From Capitella teleta (taxonomy: Eukaryota > Annelida > Polychaeta > Capitellidae), in NCBI GenBank assembly GCA_000328365.1, contig KB302615.1:235742-299741 (forward strand): 64,000 nt of DNA, in the 5' to 3' direction. Below the pieces are notes generated by a model that saw nothing but the letters and a program-made list of their open reading frames with translations, was not told the origin of the DNA and searched no databases. Made by a program: the position numbers and the translations under genes. The number at the start of each line of letters is the position of its first letter. Positions within the stretch are counted from its first letter, which is position 1. Shown here one piece after another: positions 50,671 to 62,741 of this stretch.

Positions 50671-52021
50671 TTAATTGGTTGAAGTACTTCGGATAATTTT
50701 GGGTCGCTCAAATATTGTCCTGCATAACGGAAGTAGGCCTACTTTCAGCCATAGATATGACTAAAAGTACTGAATAATTGATTCATCATGGGTATCAAAG
50801 AATTATGTAATATAAGAGATAATATTTTGAGTATATCCAACGAATTCGATAATACTGATGTTTTGTTTTTAATTAATTCACTATGTATTAATTGATTGTA
50901 TAATAATTACCGTATCTTGAATTGATGCAAATCTGTATTTTGTTGTTAAGTTTTTTTTCTTTCTTTTTTCTTTTCTAGTTTAGCACAGGTTCTCTCTCTC
51001 TCACTCGTTGTATAGCACAGCCTAGTTTCACATTTGAATTACTGTATGCACTTAGATTTACCATTACCTTTACCTTTATCGTTTTGTTTTTCTTTATCCG
51101 TTCATTTTTCCTGTACATGTTTTTGTACGAAATAAATTATTATTAGTATTATTATTATTATTAAAAGTAAGCCGGTTGTCAATATCTTTCTCTCATTATT
51201 CTGTGCTTCCGGTGTTTTTTTATGTACATGTGGAATATCCGTGAATTATTAATGTATTCCATTCTGAAGAAACCTGTGTGTGGTTTTTTTTTTTCCTCCG
51301 TGCTTTTTATGACGTTTTCTTAAGGCTTTTGTTGTTACTATTATTCTCCCCTTTCTAAAGGTCATTCGTGTGCATAAAGCGCCATAACGAGAATTCAATT
51401 GTCTGCCTTTAAGTACGTTATGACGACACAGTGAACATGGAGTATTTTTTTAAAATCACAACGTAATTAATGCGTTATGATCAGCATATTCGGAGTGATG
51501 CAAAAATTCGATATCATAATGTATCTTTTATGTGAGTCTAAGAACGAAATGCGTATGTTCATGTTGTGCATGCTAATCATTGCAACGATGCACTGTCAGT
51601 TGTGGGATGGGTACCATACAATTATATAGAACTTGTTCACACTGGCTCGGCATCCACCTGCACCGAGTGATGATAGAGCCAGAAAATTGAGGGCGTTATG
51701 ATTTCTACTTCAATGAGACTGAGATGAAGTCAATGTTGAGGACTTGCGGTCGACGTCGCATGCGATATCAGACCAATTTCCAATCTTTGATTCGGTACTT
51801 TCATACGATCTTCTTTTTCTTCTTGGTTCATTTCGGTTATTAATAATCAGGTGAAAAAATGATAAATAAAAATAAAAATAAATAAATAGCCGTCTTTGTT
51901 CAAGTGTACCATAGCTCGTTTTTAGCGCACACACTAATATTTCTTCGTTCATGTCACGTGGCTTATATATAGATCTGCACTCGACTGCACATAAGGCGAA
52001 TATAATTATATGTAATTATGT
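50671..52021. other. Gene-free A/T-rich stretch
   Basis: No exon or classified repeat is recognised in about 1.35 kb. The nonamer CGTTATGAT or close relatives occur near 51473 and 51693, echoing the arms of the fold-back element at 9474-9634. ATT trinucleotide runs lie near 51140-51160. Confidence 0.4.
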
Positions 52022-52025
52022 TTAA

Positions 52026-52459
52026 AGAGGACCTCTGAACGTTTTCAACTTGTGACGGATGATAGAGCATGCATCCCAAAAGACAAATACGCCTTTTGAC
52101 TGACATATTTTTAGGCAATACTCTTGCTGTGGACTAATTCCTAGATGCATTGAATTTGAGAAGTTCAAAATCTCGCATTCTTCTCGCGTTCGGTTTCAGA
52201 CTGTGATGACGCGACAAAGGTAATTTTTCTATTGTCAACAATGGGAGCCGTCGAGTGAGCAGATCTTTCAGGAGTTCTCATAAAAGAAATCTCGCACTCA
52301 TCTCGTTTCAAGCTATTCTGCCTGAGCAAGAAATTCGTATTTCAATTTATCTTGAGTATCATTCACAGTTGAGCAAATTTTTCGAAAAATGGTCTCCCGT
52401 CACTCAAAAAAGCCCAAAGAATCGATCTAAAAAGGTTCCGAAATGAACAGAGGTCCTCT
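52026..52459. mobile_element. TTAA-flanked MITE with 12-bp TIRs
   Basis: AGAGGACCTCTG (52026-52037) and CAGAGGTCCTCT (52448-52459) are perfect inverted repeats, each bordered outward by TTAA (52022-52025 and 52460-52463) and one further matching base pair. A 434-bp unit with TTAA duplications fits a piggyBac-type, non-autonomous element. The interior has one short frame (52255-52446) without known homology. The GAGGACCTC end is itself nearly palindromic. Confidence 0.75.
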
Positions 52460-52605
52460 TTAAATTCAACTTCGAGATTTTCTGGTTGTTGCACATAATT
52501 TACTTCTGTGACGAGGCATGCATCATTTAACTTTCAACCCTTACTTTCTAACACATTTTATGAAAACTGTTTATGATCTCACGATCTCTTCGTCGCGGTT
52601 TTACG

Positions 52606-52857
52606 ATTCACTGGTTCCCAGATCATATATATAACGACACAGACACACACCGATGACCGGTGGTATCTCATTGACTGCTATTTGTAGTAACATTTAGTCG
52701 ACTGGTCGTACTCAGCAAATAATGTGAATTCATTTTCACTCGCATAGCCTTGTGAGCCATCTTGAGAATTCCGAGTGACGTCATGTGAAATCGATGGAAA
52801 TTGATGTACCAAAATAGGGGTGAGTTTTCATCGGTGTGTGCCGGTGCTTCTTTTCAC
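52606..52857. repeat. Dispersed repeat, copy 2 (about 252 bp)
   Basis: Second copy of the repeat at 20403-20662, same orientation, similar over its whole length with small indels. It lies about 150 bp right of the TTAA MITE and about 700 bp before the prominin start. TTCACTGG occurs at both edges of this copy. Function unknown; probably a MITE family. Confidence 0.8.
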
Positions 52858-53353
52858 TGGACCCCCTCTTACTACCACCCTGAGATATACTCGCTCTTCA
52901 AAAGTTGTACTAGTAGCCTAATTCGTGCCTACACGTACGTGTCTTAGCAAAGTTCGAGTACACAGACGCCCTGTATCACATGAGCACACAGTGCGGGTTT
53001 ATGATGCGTGATAAAATCAGCTCTGTTTTTATCCACAGTATTCCTACATGGTGCTACCAAAATTACCAAACACCGACAATTCTTCACATACATGGACTTC
53101 AGCGGTTCACGTGCACATCATATATATAATATTACGCATTATATGATAAGGTAGACTTGTTGCGGAGAAGTGTTTGCCTGCCATAAACCTAATATTATTT
53201 TTTAAACTCTACTCAAGTGCAATGTAACACAACACCATCAATATGCAGCTGACACGTATTTGCTATTCAGAGGATAATAAATCAATACCATGCAAGAACC
53301 ATTGGTCCATTTCAGGTGATACCTGCACTTAGTGATTCCCGCATAGCCGGCGA

Positions 53354-53388
53354 AAGAGAGAGAGAGAGAGAGAGCGCGCGCGAGCGAG
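53354..53388. repeat. GA then CG dinucleotide repeat
   Basis: About ten GA units followed by GCGCGCGCGAGCGAG, roughly 180-215 bp upstream of the prominin ATG. It could fall in the promoter or 5' UTR. Confidence 0.75.
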
Positions 53389-53548
53389 GCGACCCAGTCG
53401 AATCGATTGAAGTGCCCAGGTTGGGGGAAAGGAAGCGGGGAGACTGTCAGGTGGGTCGATGAGAAACCCGCGCATGCAGAACAGCGCAAGACTTCTGTGC
53501 GGCAGTTTCCCGACCGATAAATAAATAGCAGCTCCGTTGACACGAAGA

Positions 53549-53566
53549 ATGGCTGCGTCTGAGTGA
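53549..53566 (+). other. Short upstream ORF before prominin
   Basis: ATG-GCT-GCG-TCT-GAG-TGA (M-A-A-S-E-stop) ends two bases before the prominin ATG at 53569. If it is in the mRNA it may lower initiation at the main start. The 5' end of the transcript is unknown. Confidence 0.35.
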
Positions 53567-53568
53567 GG

Positions 53569-56500
53569 ATGGCACCAGTTGCGATGGATATCACGTGGGT
53601 TGTGTGTGTCATCTCGTGTGTTGTCGTGGTAACCGGATCACCTGAGAATCCGGCGGAATTCAGTCCAGAGGCTGTCCAGGTGAGATTACCACATATTATG
53701 GTCCCACTTCTGTGGCTGTAATTCATCAGCACTATAAATATCCGCACATTATACTTGTATTCTATGCATGGGTCTATATAATTCAGCACACACCAGGCCT
53801 ATCCATGTTCCGATATTCACTCAAATGAAAATAATAGCTTCTGATTGACTTATCAGACCTACGAGACATGCTGCGCTGTGGTTTTGCACATTATTTATGA
53901 GACGCCACACAATGTATCACTTTTGACATTAACTCATCGATGATGAGAGGTCATCACCACTCGCACTAATTCACTCACGATGCATTAATCACGAGCTTCA
54001 CACCAGGGTTCTACATTTCAAGAAAGCGCGCCAAAACTCTAAATTATGGGATATCCAACACGGCAATGAATTCACTGTTCAATATTTTTTACGGAATCAC
54101 TATTTACTAATAAGCATTTTGTTCAGCGTAGTAACCAAGATAACCTTTGCTACTCTCGATTTGAAATTTGAAATTATTAATCATTCGCGCTGAAATTAAA
54201 TTTTCCCTTTTGCAGGATGCCATCGGGAACACAGCGAACGCTGACAGCCAGATCACGTGGGCAGATATGCCCCCTGACCCCGACTATGCCACAGATGCAT
54301 CCCCTGTGAACAACGGAGCCCTCGAAACTATTTTCGTTCTCTCCAACCATTTCATCAACACTGTCCAACCAAATGACGTCCCTCAAGGTACTGCGCAACT
54401 GCCAAGATAGCGTCGACCTTCTACTGGGGTTGTGTTCAGTCTAATTATGTATCAAAGGTCTCGCTCTCTTAGGCTTCTCGTTAATATTTGTTATAGCTAA
54501 TCAATTATGCGTCATGCGTTACGCTCCTGCAGTACAGTTATGCGAAACGTACTCCTTGTTTTTGTTCGATCGGATTTATCCATGGTCAACAGCTTATTCT
54601 AGCGATCTGAGAACTACCAGCTGATTATTAATTAATTTGCAAAATTGGTTCACTCTTTAACGGGAAGGTAGAAACGGAAACTATCATTAGGGCGTTAGAG
54701 ACGACCTAAATATCCGGTATATCCCTCTAAACCCTCATGTCAGTGACCTTGCATTGAGGCTTTCTTCATCAGAACACCTCTCTGATAAAATTCTTGCCCA
54801 CACATTAATGTGGCAACATGACATGGAAAATGCCATTGTACCGGCAGTCACAGTTGGGTAAACTAATAAAATCCGAATTCTTCTCCAGAGGAAGATGAGA
54901 CTGCTCTCTCACCCAATAACCAGTGAATGATTAAATTTCATTGATCCAACTATTGATTGCCGCCTCGCTTGTGTTCACCAGAACAAATGATGAACATGGT
55001 CGAGTGCACAGTGCAATGCTTACAGTGACAGGTATAAGAGTTGCACGTGCGAGTTTTAGCTTGTTTGAAATGAAATGGCTGTTGTTGACCTCACCTCAAC
55101 ATTATGTCATAACATAATTGCGATGTCAAGTATGGGTTGTCCCTAAACGATTACCACATACATGCGACAACATTCATTTACTCAAGCCATCGAGTAAAGA
55201 ATCGAAACCTCACTCAATAGGGGTTGCTAGTACCGCAGAAAGCAGAGTCTGCATACTTAAAATGGGTCATGCACTCATACCGTGCGACCCTGGCGGTCAC
55301 CATCACCTTTAACCCAGGTGTACTTCCATCATAGCCAGACGCTTAAGGGTGTCAGGGATCCCTTCCTACCTCCGTACCTCTTGATGTGGACACCGACCAA
55401 CGAGTGTTCATCGCCTTCCTCACCATTATGCGCTGTTCGATGTAACGTGGATTGATTAACAAGTCATCGTGAAATTATAGGAACTGTAGGCTATAGATAG
55501 ACTTACTAGAGTATCAAGACACCTCGCTAACATGCATCATAGTTTATTACAGGTACATGAACAGGTACATGTTCTGTCCCATGCATATGATTACGTTATG
55601 CATGTGTCAGACAGGGGCACGTTACGGCCTTGTGTCCCCGGCATATTGCTTTCTTCCAGCAATATAGATAGAGTGCTGCCCGAAGATAAGAAGACGCGCG
55701 AGGAAAGCAGATATACAAACGGCACAGTGATCAGACTCGTACCACGAGCATCGGATGCACCCTGACTGAAGCTTTGTCCGAGGGGAATGCGTGTATCGAT
55801 GAACGGCCATGCCTCAAACGCACAGCCTGATGTAAAGAGAAGTCAGAGCAAGGTCATGAGCTACCTAGATCATCCAAGATCTAGAGAATATGGATCGCCA
55901 GTTGTGCCGCTTTTCTCGGCATCGCAATCGACAAGGAACCCTCGAATAACTTCATCTGGACGATAGCCACACATAATTATGGCAGTGGGTCATGGACGTT
56001 TAGGACAGAGGAGGAAAGAACGAGTTTCTTAGAGCTCTTGTTATAGCGCTGGTAATCAACTGGAGAGGTTACATCAACTATAGGAGTATCAAAAGACGCC
56101 TGGCAACACCAATGAGTGGACACAAAGAGGATTGCCTGGAGACAATTTACTTTTATGTTTTATCGACCAGCAATATGACCGGCTTTGTAATTAATAAATT
56201 GCCCAACATTAATTGAGACAATTAAGAGATCGTCATTTATTATTTAAACACCCTCGAGATGACAATTTTTTTTTTAATAACGAGCAAATTAATATGAAGA
56301 TCCAGCGAGGTTGACGTTTGTTCCGTCTGTTTCGGAGGCTTTTGGAATGAGCTGTACGGACTAACACAACGTTAGCAATAATAATTATGATAATAATCAT
56401 CATGGTTACTTGGTGGTAGAGGGTCACTCTGGGTGTACATGGTCATTTGCAGGGGTGGCATATCGCACGTACCCAAGCCTATCTACACAATGATATTACA

Positions 56501-59500
56501 TGTACAATACATAATTATAATACATAACACATTTTATGCCGTTTTCTTTTTTTGTCCTGGCCATATCAATGTATTATGCAGACCTTTGGCGTCTAAAAGT
56601 CGTTCGTTGCCTTGAACTTTTATACCCACCCAGGAAAGGATGAACACTATCGACATGTTGTCATATTTTTAATAATTCCTCGTACATCACTTTGAATTCG
56701 TAAATAATTGAACGAGGGTGGATGGGGTAAGGTAAATGCAAAAAAAATAAAAATAAAAAAAATCGATATCATTGATAAACTGATGTGTTAATTGCTCTAG
56801 CTCTATGCATTATGTGCACTTCTCGTTAACTTTATTAACTTAATTAATGATGACATTTGCAGAGATCATAGACGATGTTTTAGAAAACAACATCGATCCC
56901 ATGGCACAGAAAGATGTGGTAATTGACTCCTGTGATCTATGACCTTTTGACCTCTCATATGACCTCCACATGGCGTGAGTGTTGCTATGGTAACGTTGGG
57001 TTGGTATTATGTTAATTTATGCAGGGCTGGGGTCACGTGCACTTATCTGACCAATGAACGATTGAGTACTAGTGTGACCGAGATGCAGAACGCCATCTCG
57101 ACAAACCTGGATGATCTATCGACGTATTTGGACAGCACTGTATCCGTGAGGAAGTCATAATTGTTTTTTTTTTTTTTTTTTTTTTGTATGCACTGAACTT
57201 TTACACTACAACAATGAAATACCAAGAGACTATAAACGATCTTGCTCAGCATTACACATTACCTTGAATCCACATAAAATTCATTGATTAGTTTGCACAA
57301 AGCAATTTTTCTAAGAGGAAGTCGATCGCATTGTTTCAATATGATTATTGCACGTTGTGTATTCATCGTGTTTTATTAACGAGGTCAAATGCAATGTATT
57401 GATGAAAATATGCAATGTCAGAAGAAAAAAAATAGAAGAATACCAGCGCATATGCATTTATGTCACCATTGATCTTAAATCGAATTCAACCTTTAATGCT
57501 TCTTTTTGTTTCTTTATTCTAGGGAATAATCATTGCAGGTCCAACCAATTTTAAATTCACCGCCGCAGTGATGATCAGAGATTTGGAGAGTAAAGCCCCC
57601 AATAGAAACACCGCCACAGTTACCCGCATAATTTACTTCTTTCAGATATTGGAAATCTAATTGGAGTCCCCGTCCAAAGTCAACTCACAGACGAAGCCGG
57701 GATTGGCGACGTTTTGAACAGTGTTCTGGCGATGGATGCGGGTTGGATAATATATTAAATGAATGGCACAAGAGAGATTAAACCATCGACTTCTCATAGA
57801 AATCGCCACAATGGGCGACGCTATGATACAGATGGACAACAGTGTCACTGCTCTGAAAGCAGATGGTCAAACATTGAAGGACGAATTGGAGGCTGTTGTG
57901 GACAAGATCAACAATGCGCAAGGCCTGCCAGGATGTGAGGCTTCATGCAAGGCCCTCGATGCTTCAGTGCTTGTCATGGACGCTGATTTCGACAACGTAT
58001 AAAACTATTGTTATCTCTATAATTGACACATTTTGAATTGAATTTCGCTGTATCTCAGTTGCCGGATATTTCATCTGAAATCGACCTTGTTAATGAGGTT
58101 CGGTCAAAAAATTTGACTGCGCTGGTCATTGGGGTAAATGTTGAGAACTTTTGTTGTAATGAATGCTATATTGTGTAATAATATCCGCAGGGACAGGAGG
58201 AATTTAACAACATCCCGGAAACCGTGCAAGACAAAGCTGGTTCTGTCATTAATGGTATACAGGACTCAGTTTGTTAGCTATAACCATGCAAGTTACGTTG
58301 TTTTTATAGACACAAAAAAATTGCTAGATGACTTCACCATTTCCATCGAAGATCAGCTAGGCTCACTAAAAAAGATTCCAAATGATGTGAGATGAACACA
58401 ATCCTAATTTCTCAGCTTAATAATATTTTGTTTTTCCTCAGGTGGTTGTTTCAATCGACAACATGAAAGCTGATTTGAATGACGTCACAGATCTTGTAGA
58501 TACTTATGACAACTATAGGTCAGGTCAAACATTCGTTTAATTATTGTATCAATCAAATGAATCAATCTTCCAGGTGGCTAGCAGGAGTTGGCTTGACCTG
58601 CACGGTTTTGCTGGTGGTCGTTCTACAGTTCTGTGGTTTGTGTTTCGGTGTGTTGGGCCATAAGAAAAGGGTGTCCCCCACTGACCGCAACTGCATGTCC
58701 AACTCCGGCGGAGAGATGCTCATGGCGTGCGTACTCTTGACCATCTAATGACCATTCCTATCCATGGATAATTCAGTTTTCCTTTGATTTTTAGTCTTCT
58801 TCACTGGATAATGAATTATTTATTATTACTCTAGATCTGTGGGTTTTATCTTCATGTTTTCATGGCTGTTGATGCTCCTTACGTCAATATCATTTCTCAT
58901 CGGAGTCATTGCGGAGAAAATCGTCTGTGAACCGCTCACTGACCCAGAGTTCAAGATGCTAAACGTAAGTCAAGGGTCATCACCCATTGGTTGCATGTTC
59001 TCTGAATCCTTCCAGTCTCTTGATGGTCCTGGTGGATCTTTATCTTCTGAAGGTTACTTCTTGAGTAAGACTCTCTTGCAGAACGGCAGCATTCCCCTCA
59101 CGTTTTCAGGGCTCTTGGAGTAAGAGTATTTGCGTGATATGTAGAAGGAATGACTTTGATATTGTTTCTTATATTATAGGTCCTGCAAAGCGAATCAAGC
59201 CGCGTATTCGGCGATGAAATTAGGCGCACTTTTTGATCTAAACGAACTCACCGATTACCGGAAGGTGAACAATTGATAACACGATTGTAATGAATTGATA
59301 TAAGGGATAATGATTGTTGTACTATTTTTTTTTTTTTTTTTTTTTTTTTTGTCTAAAACACAAGTTTATCTGCAGATGATTGACCTTGAGGCTGAGATCG
59401 ACAAACTGGATGTTGATTTTGCCGATATTGTTATTTTGAACGCAGACACGAGAAAACAACTCACAGATTTCCAGGAAGCAACGCAAATGGATTTCCAGGG

Positions 59501-62132
59501 ATTACTAGATGAGGTACAAGTGAAGTCATCGGATTTTATTATGAAGGAGAACATATCAAGTTAACCGCCACCGACTTAACAAAACCCTACTTCATATCAT
59601 ATTAATTTTCTTACGTTTCTTCTTCACAGGTTCAGGTATTTTATAAGTGTTTAATACAGAATACGCATCAAACAATTAACAGGATAATTAATACTGCTAA
59701 TTTTAAACAATGGTTATTTGTTGCATAGATAAGTTATGCTTCAAATTATCATCTGTTTTATTTCAAAACCAGTTGGTGCCAGTTTATGGTTTGCAGATAC
59801 GATTGTTTGGTGTTTTATGTATGAGAAATCTGGAGAACACTAAGTCAGATAACCATTTTGTTCGTGGATTGGTACCAGTGATTTGAACTTGAGTGCTTTT
59901 TAAAAAGTACTTGTATACATGTGGTTATTGTATACAATATAATCTCAATATGTCGAACTCCATAACTCGAATTACTCTATATAACTCGAAGCCATTTCGA
60001 ATCCCAGAGTCCCTCCCTATACCCGTACATTAAGTTTTGCAACGATATGTCGAACTCCCATAACTCGAAAAGCTCCATAACTCGAACTCATTTTCTGTCC
60101 CCGTGGGTAACTTTAGATACCTTTCTGTCGAAGTTAACTCAAATATGCAAAATTTTCATGCGTAGTTGAATGCTAGAGGAACTTTGCCTGTGACTGGATA
60201 AAGCTGTCTCAACTAATTGCTTGACTCGGAGCGTCAAATCAGCGTCATTCAAACCTTTCCCGAAGTTGACAGCGAGCGGTTCTCGGAGTAACTCCCGAAT
60301 CCTACTCATGCTTACAATTAATAGATGTGAAAACAAATATGCCCAGCCTCATTCAAGGCGTTCCTTTGTGGTCGGCATTGTTTAAAAACATGCAACGACT
60401 ACAGATCTACAAAGCGTTAGTGATCTTTATTTAATTCGGTAATATCAGAGAAAATATGATAGGCACCCAAGACTTCGAAGGGGATGGATACTTTGTATAT
60501 TGATGAGCCGGGGGGGGGGGGGTCAGTGTTGGATCATTATTTCGTCTCTGCATTTGTCATCATGGCTACGAAGAGAAAGCTCAACTCTGACTAAATTATT
60601 TCCCATGCTTGATCCATGTTACTATATCTCGAAGTGATTTCGACGGTCCCTTGAAATTCGACATATCGAGATTATATACTGTAGTACATTTATTTTATGA
60701 TACAAGTATACGGATGGATTGGTGTCATATATCAGGAGGTTCGGCGGTTTGAGTCTTGGTTTAGAGTTTAGACTCCTGATCGGAAATCAGTATGGGAATA
60801 ATTGTCAGTGCCACGGTTATCTTATCTCACGAAAGTATAGCTAAATTCGAAATTCAGTTTGCGTGATGACGCTAAATCAGTTAATCATATCAATGACCTC
60901 AGGTGCCATTTATGTATCACATTTGCAATAACTATTATGTCGGGACATTTTTTTTCTTTCCTTATAGTTATCAAAAGACACAACAAAGGCGAATCTGGCA
61001 GATTTTGCCGATGCGGTGGAGCAAGTTGCAAACGATGGAAGTAATGCTAATCCAGCCAAAGTGAGTGCCACGATACATAAATTCACCATTTACACTCATT
61101 CATTTAAACAGCAAAAACTGCTGGATGCGGCCAGCGACATCAATGACATTGACCAAGGGATCTACGCGGACGTCAAAGCAAGACAGACGCAACTGGAGAC
61201 CGACATCCGCAGCCTACAGACGTCGGCTGCTGCCATACAGGTCAGAAATCTCACAAACCAGCTGTGAATTCTAAAATATCTCTCAATTACAGACCTCAGT
61301 GGACTCGGTTTTAACTGACGCTGACACCACAACCAATTTCTTTCAAACGCAAGCTTCCAATTTGACGAAAGAGGTTTGGTTCTGAAATATAAATGTATAC
61401 ATAATTTGGTTAAATTTCGAACTCCAGGCAGCATTAACTTTTATAAAACGGTTGCTAAGCACTGCTGATCAGTACCGAGATAAAGCTTTGGATTTGGTAA
61501 GCCTTCTACTAAATACTGCATAAATCTTAACGTAATCAATTTCAAACCGTTTCAGATTGAACACGAGATTGGACATTGCAAACCAGTCTATGATTTGTGG
61601 TATTCATTAATTGACCGAAGCTTGTGTCAGTATCTGGTTGACTCCTTTGTAAGTTGTTGTTTTTTTTGCTTGAGTGCGATTCATTTGAGGATTTTGTATG
61701 GATCTACTTTAAATTATTTCCAGAATGGGTTTTGGGTTGCTCTCGGTTGGAGCATAGTCTTCATGATTCCTTGCCTAATTCTGAGCGTAAAGTTGGCGAA
61801 ACATTTCCGCCGCATGAAATATGATGACGACCTCAAAACATTGTGAGATATTTTCTTCTTTTACTGTTGATGATCAGAATTCTGCATTATTCTTCTTCTT
61901 CTGCAGTTCTGAGCCACCCAAGCAGATGCCCCCACCCCCACAGAATATGTCAGTTTGCAAATTAGTAAAGTACTTTCTTTGATATATAAAAAATACCTTT
62001 CAGCTATGACACCAGAGGGCCGCCGCCAATTTTCGCGAGGTTTGAATAATTTTAGAGCCAAAATGTATGTAAATTAAAAATAACAATTGTTTTTCCTTCA
62101 GCAACAAAGTGGGACATGCGGATATGCACTGA
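53569..62132 (+). CDS. PROM: Prominin family membrane glycoprotein, TM1-TM2 exon(s) absent
   Basis: Exons: 53569-53679, 54216-54387, 56863-56918, [gap], 57025-57145, 57523-57589, 57646-57741, 57800-57996, 58059-58133, 58191-58254, 58310-58386, 58442-58518, 58574-58726, 58835-58964, 59016-59119, 59180-59264, 59376-59513, 60968-61060, 61112-61240, 61293-61373, 61428-61496, 61556-61648, 61724-61842, 61907-61948, 62004-62039, 62102-62132. Prominins are pentaspan proteins of plasma-membrane protrusions. Signal peptide: WVVCVISCVVVVTG. Landmarks: NHFINTVQPNDVPQ; ECL1 with LPDISSEIDLVNEV; TM3 VLLVVVLQFCGLCFGVLG; PTDRNCMSNSGGEMLMA; TM4 then EKIVCEPLTDPEF; TM5 with CLILSVKLAKHFRRM; and a Pro-rich tail QMPPPPQN...RGPPPIF. 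TM1, the Cys-rich loop and TM2 (about 80-90 aa) are missing between 56918 and 57025. The junction is phase-incompatible (0 into 2). Most introns are 46-70 bp. Confidence 0.87.
54388..56862. other. Prominin intron 2 (about 2.5 kb)
   Basis: No further prominin exon and no classified repeat is recognised. The frames inside (for example 55118-55312 and 55532-55765) are short and unmatched. Confidence 0.5.
56919..57024 (+). other. Prominin gap where TM1-loop-TM2 should be encoded
   Basis: Only 106 bp separate the exon ending AQKDV (56918, phase 0) from the exon beginning with one base before GCT-GGG (57025, needs two bases before it). This cannot hold two membrane helices and the loop. A strong donor GTGAGT at 56975 pairs with the acceptor at 57024 in a 50-bp intron. 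Reading exon 3 through to 56974 would be phase-correct, but it meets TGA at 56940-56942 and encodes no hydrophobic segment. The surroundings contain repeated TGACC/GACCT words. Local deletion, misassembly or real gene loss are all possible. Confidence 0.6.
58965..59015 (+). other. 51-bp stop-free prominin intron
   Basis: Donor GTAAGT and acceptor TTCCAG flank 51 bp, exactly 17 codons with no stop (VSQGSSPIGCMFSESFQ). Retention would keep the frame. The size equals neighbouring introns, and family comparison joins PEFKMLN directly to SLDGPGG, so splicing is the favoured reading. Confidence 0.6.
59935..60681. mobile_element. Pogo/Tigger-like DNA transposon remnant in a prominin intron
   Basis: The left end CAATATAATCTCAATATGTC and the reverse complement of the right end CAGTATATAATCTCGATATG share a terminal inverted repeat of about 23-25 bp (ending TATGTCGAA; a 2-bp indel and one mismatch). 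TA lies on both sides (59933-59934 and 60682-60683). CAG-starting, TCGA-rich ends with TA duplications fit the pogo branch of Tc1/mariner. Inside, an ATG at 60562 reads MATKRKLNSD before a stop, reminiscent of pogo-type transposase starts but oriented toward the near end, so the interior is rearranged. The copy is non-autonomous. Confidence 0.65.
60510..60522. repeat. Poly(G)13 tract
   Basis: Thirteen consecutive G bases inside the pogo-like element. Such a run is prone to sequencing-length error. Confidence 0.7.
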
Positions 62133-62707
62133 CGGCCACATGTGAGTGGTTTATAAAGTGTCTTTATTGGGGACCTCATAAAGCAGTGGATCAAAATAAA
62201 ATAATAGGGTCACTGTTATCAGTGCTATCAGACCTTGTCACCCCAAACAGTTTCCCAATGAAGCAGGTACATTCAGAATTAATTTGAAAGCATTTTTCTC
62301 ACTCAAGATTACTTATTCCGATTATTCAGGGATTAACAAGGTTTGATAATGACTATGTTCTGGGGGTCAAGTGCTGTTATTCCATTTTATTCTTATGTAC
62401 ATTGCATAGGACAACTAAGAAATCTGTATAATTAATGTAAACTGTGATAATACTACAGAATATAATACTCTTGAATTGATGTTGATTGAATTTATGCTGT
62501 TGAATATTTCTTTTATCTGATCAAATGTCAAGATTCCAGCCATTTGTAGAACAAATTCGTAGCAAAAGAAAACCTGTGATAAAATGATTTAATTTCAGTG
62601 TGTCAATAGATATATCTTTTACACATCCATCTAATGTACTGCTTGATTGATTTATATCCCGCTTAATTTTATATTTTAGCTCTTTATAAGATATTTGAAA
62701 AGTTGAA

Positions 62708-62713
62708 AATAAA
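62708..62713 (+). terminator. Prominin poly(A) signal AATAAA
   Basis: AATAAA about 575 bases after the prominin stop codon, followed by TTTTCAATACTC. An earlier AATAAA-like sequence (AAAATAAAATAATAG) at about 62194 could serve as an alternative. Confidence 0.5.
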
Positions 62714-62735
62714 GACTTTTCAATACTCAAGAGAA

Positions 62736-62741
62736 TTTATT
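62736..62741 (-). terminator. GLRX3 poly(A) signal (minus strand)
   Basis: Plus TTTATT is AATAAA on the minus strand, about 106 bases after the GLRX3 stop. It lies only 23 bases from the prominin signal on the other strand, so the two convergent transcripts should overlap at their 3' ends. Confidence 0.55.

Noticed and set aside
51370-51710. Possible MITE with CCATAACG / CGTTATG ends
   Set aside because: Only the CATAACG core matches; flanking bases do not form inverted repeats and no target duplication is seen.
56975-57160. Frame reading VSVAMVTLGWYYVNLC before GVTCTYL as the missing prominin TM2
   Set aside because: It begins with a strong GTGAGT donor and ends with a GCAG acceptor at 57024, making a 50-bp intron typical of this gene. 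The segment is also only weakly hydrophobic and cannot supply TM1 or the loop.
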